From NCBI RefSeq assembly GCF_963678635.1, contig NC_087063.1:10636386-10700385 (forward strand): a DNA stretch of 64,000 nt, in the 5' to 3' direction. The DNA comes from Symsagittifera roscoffensis. Its lineage: Eukaryota > Xenacoelomorpha > Acoela > Convolutidae. This document shows positions 63,417 through 64,000 of the stretch, piece by piece (positions within the stretch are counted from its first letter, which is position 1; each line of letters starts with the position of its first letter). The notes under the pieces were generated by a model. That model saw nothing but the letters and a program-made list of their open reading frames with translations, was not told where the DNA came from and did no database searches. A program made the translations under genes and the position numbers.

Positions 63417-64000
63417 TAACGCGCGATAAGTTTCGTGCTATTAGGGCGTAAGCGCATATTTAATCCATAATAGAAACCGTTCCATTTTTTTGATTGAGAC
63501 ATGTTCTTTGGTCTATTAATAAATTTGTTACAAGCAAAAATTAAGTTTTTGTGCCTTACATAGACTTTGAGCACGTGGGAGGATAATTTTAAAAGAAATA
63601 TCAACAAAAAGTTTTGAATTATTTTTAGTTTTTATTTTGAAAATTCCATCGAATATAATTTTTTAAATTACTCAAAAGAAAAAAACGCTTGCCCTGACAC
63701 GAACAGTCTTGTTAGATTACTTGAAGAAATTCAAAAAATGAAAAAACTTCAAACTGATATTTAAGTACGTTTTCTTGTATCAAAACGAAGCCCTGAACAT
63801 TCGAAATGCTATTCATTCTCTTTTTGTGGAATGTTTTTGCGGGGAACAAAGATCAAGTTTTCCGAAAATGAAAGAAAATTTTTTTTTAATTTATTCAAAA
63901 AATCCCCACTACGCAAAATGTAAAATCCAAAATGAAATATTTTGATTTAGAAATTTTTGATGAAACTAAATAAATTGCGCCAATTTCAAATGGATTATAG
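63417..64000. other. family H remainder and flank
   Basis: 63417-63712 continues a reverse family H body (CGCGCGATAAG, GGGCGTAAGCGC) and ends with CACGAACAGTCTTGTTAG, the terminal repeat. A further hairpin-word fragment (CGAAGCCCTGAACATTCG) lies at 63785-63802. No gene. Confidence 0.55.

Overview
This is AT-rich nuclear DNA from a metazoan, almost certainly an invertebrate. Coding islands are small and far apart, bounded by GT-AG splice sites, and embedded in transposons and tandem repeats. The retroelements are animal types (Bel/Pao and Ty3/Gypsy). Two runs of exactly 200 N (38985-39184 and 59414-59613) mark scaffold gaps. The species cannot be told from the sequence. The mix of non-autonomous inverted-repeat elements and short exons would fit a large-genome tunicate or a similar small invertebrate, but that is a guess. 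No bacterial operon, CRISPR array or rRNA gene was seen.

Layout. 1-2906: 3' part of a decayed Bel/Pao retrotransposon (+), followed by an (AT)n tract and a tRNA-derived repeat. 4681-14200: host gene 1 (+), six exons whose reading phases join, product not recognised; its 5.7-kb intron holds minisatellites, a 150-bp near-perfect hairpin and a pair of minus-strand exons (9748-10073). 17703-24750: a complete Ty3/Gypsy insertion (-) with 337-bp LTRs about 99% identical, a 5-bp target duplication, PPT and PBS, but broken reading frames. 26663-36886: host gene 2 (+), encoding a small protein with one hydrophobic segment. Its last three exons may be a separate gene. A decayed A-rich ORF (29480-30775) and an inverted-repeat element (32140-33935) lie in its introns. 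40467-44020: a 181-nt exon triplicated within tandem repeats of about 817 bp. 44685-51726: a second Bel/Pao element (+) whose gag/protease region has been internally duplicated and reshuffled. 51863-55950: three tandem copies of a 1.36-kb sequence. 56258-56484: a candidate terminal exon with a poly(A) signal. 56640-64000: inverted-repeat elements and an 853-bp tandem duplication.

The host exons were found by combining reading frame, acceptor and donor sites, and phase compatibility. None could be compared with a database, so their functions are left open. Most other long ORFs are chance frames in AT-rich repeats or antisense shadows. No coherent multi-gene system was found. The items most worth a second look are the triplicated exon, the nested minus-strand exons, the inverted-repeat element families and the scrambled Bel/Pao gag.
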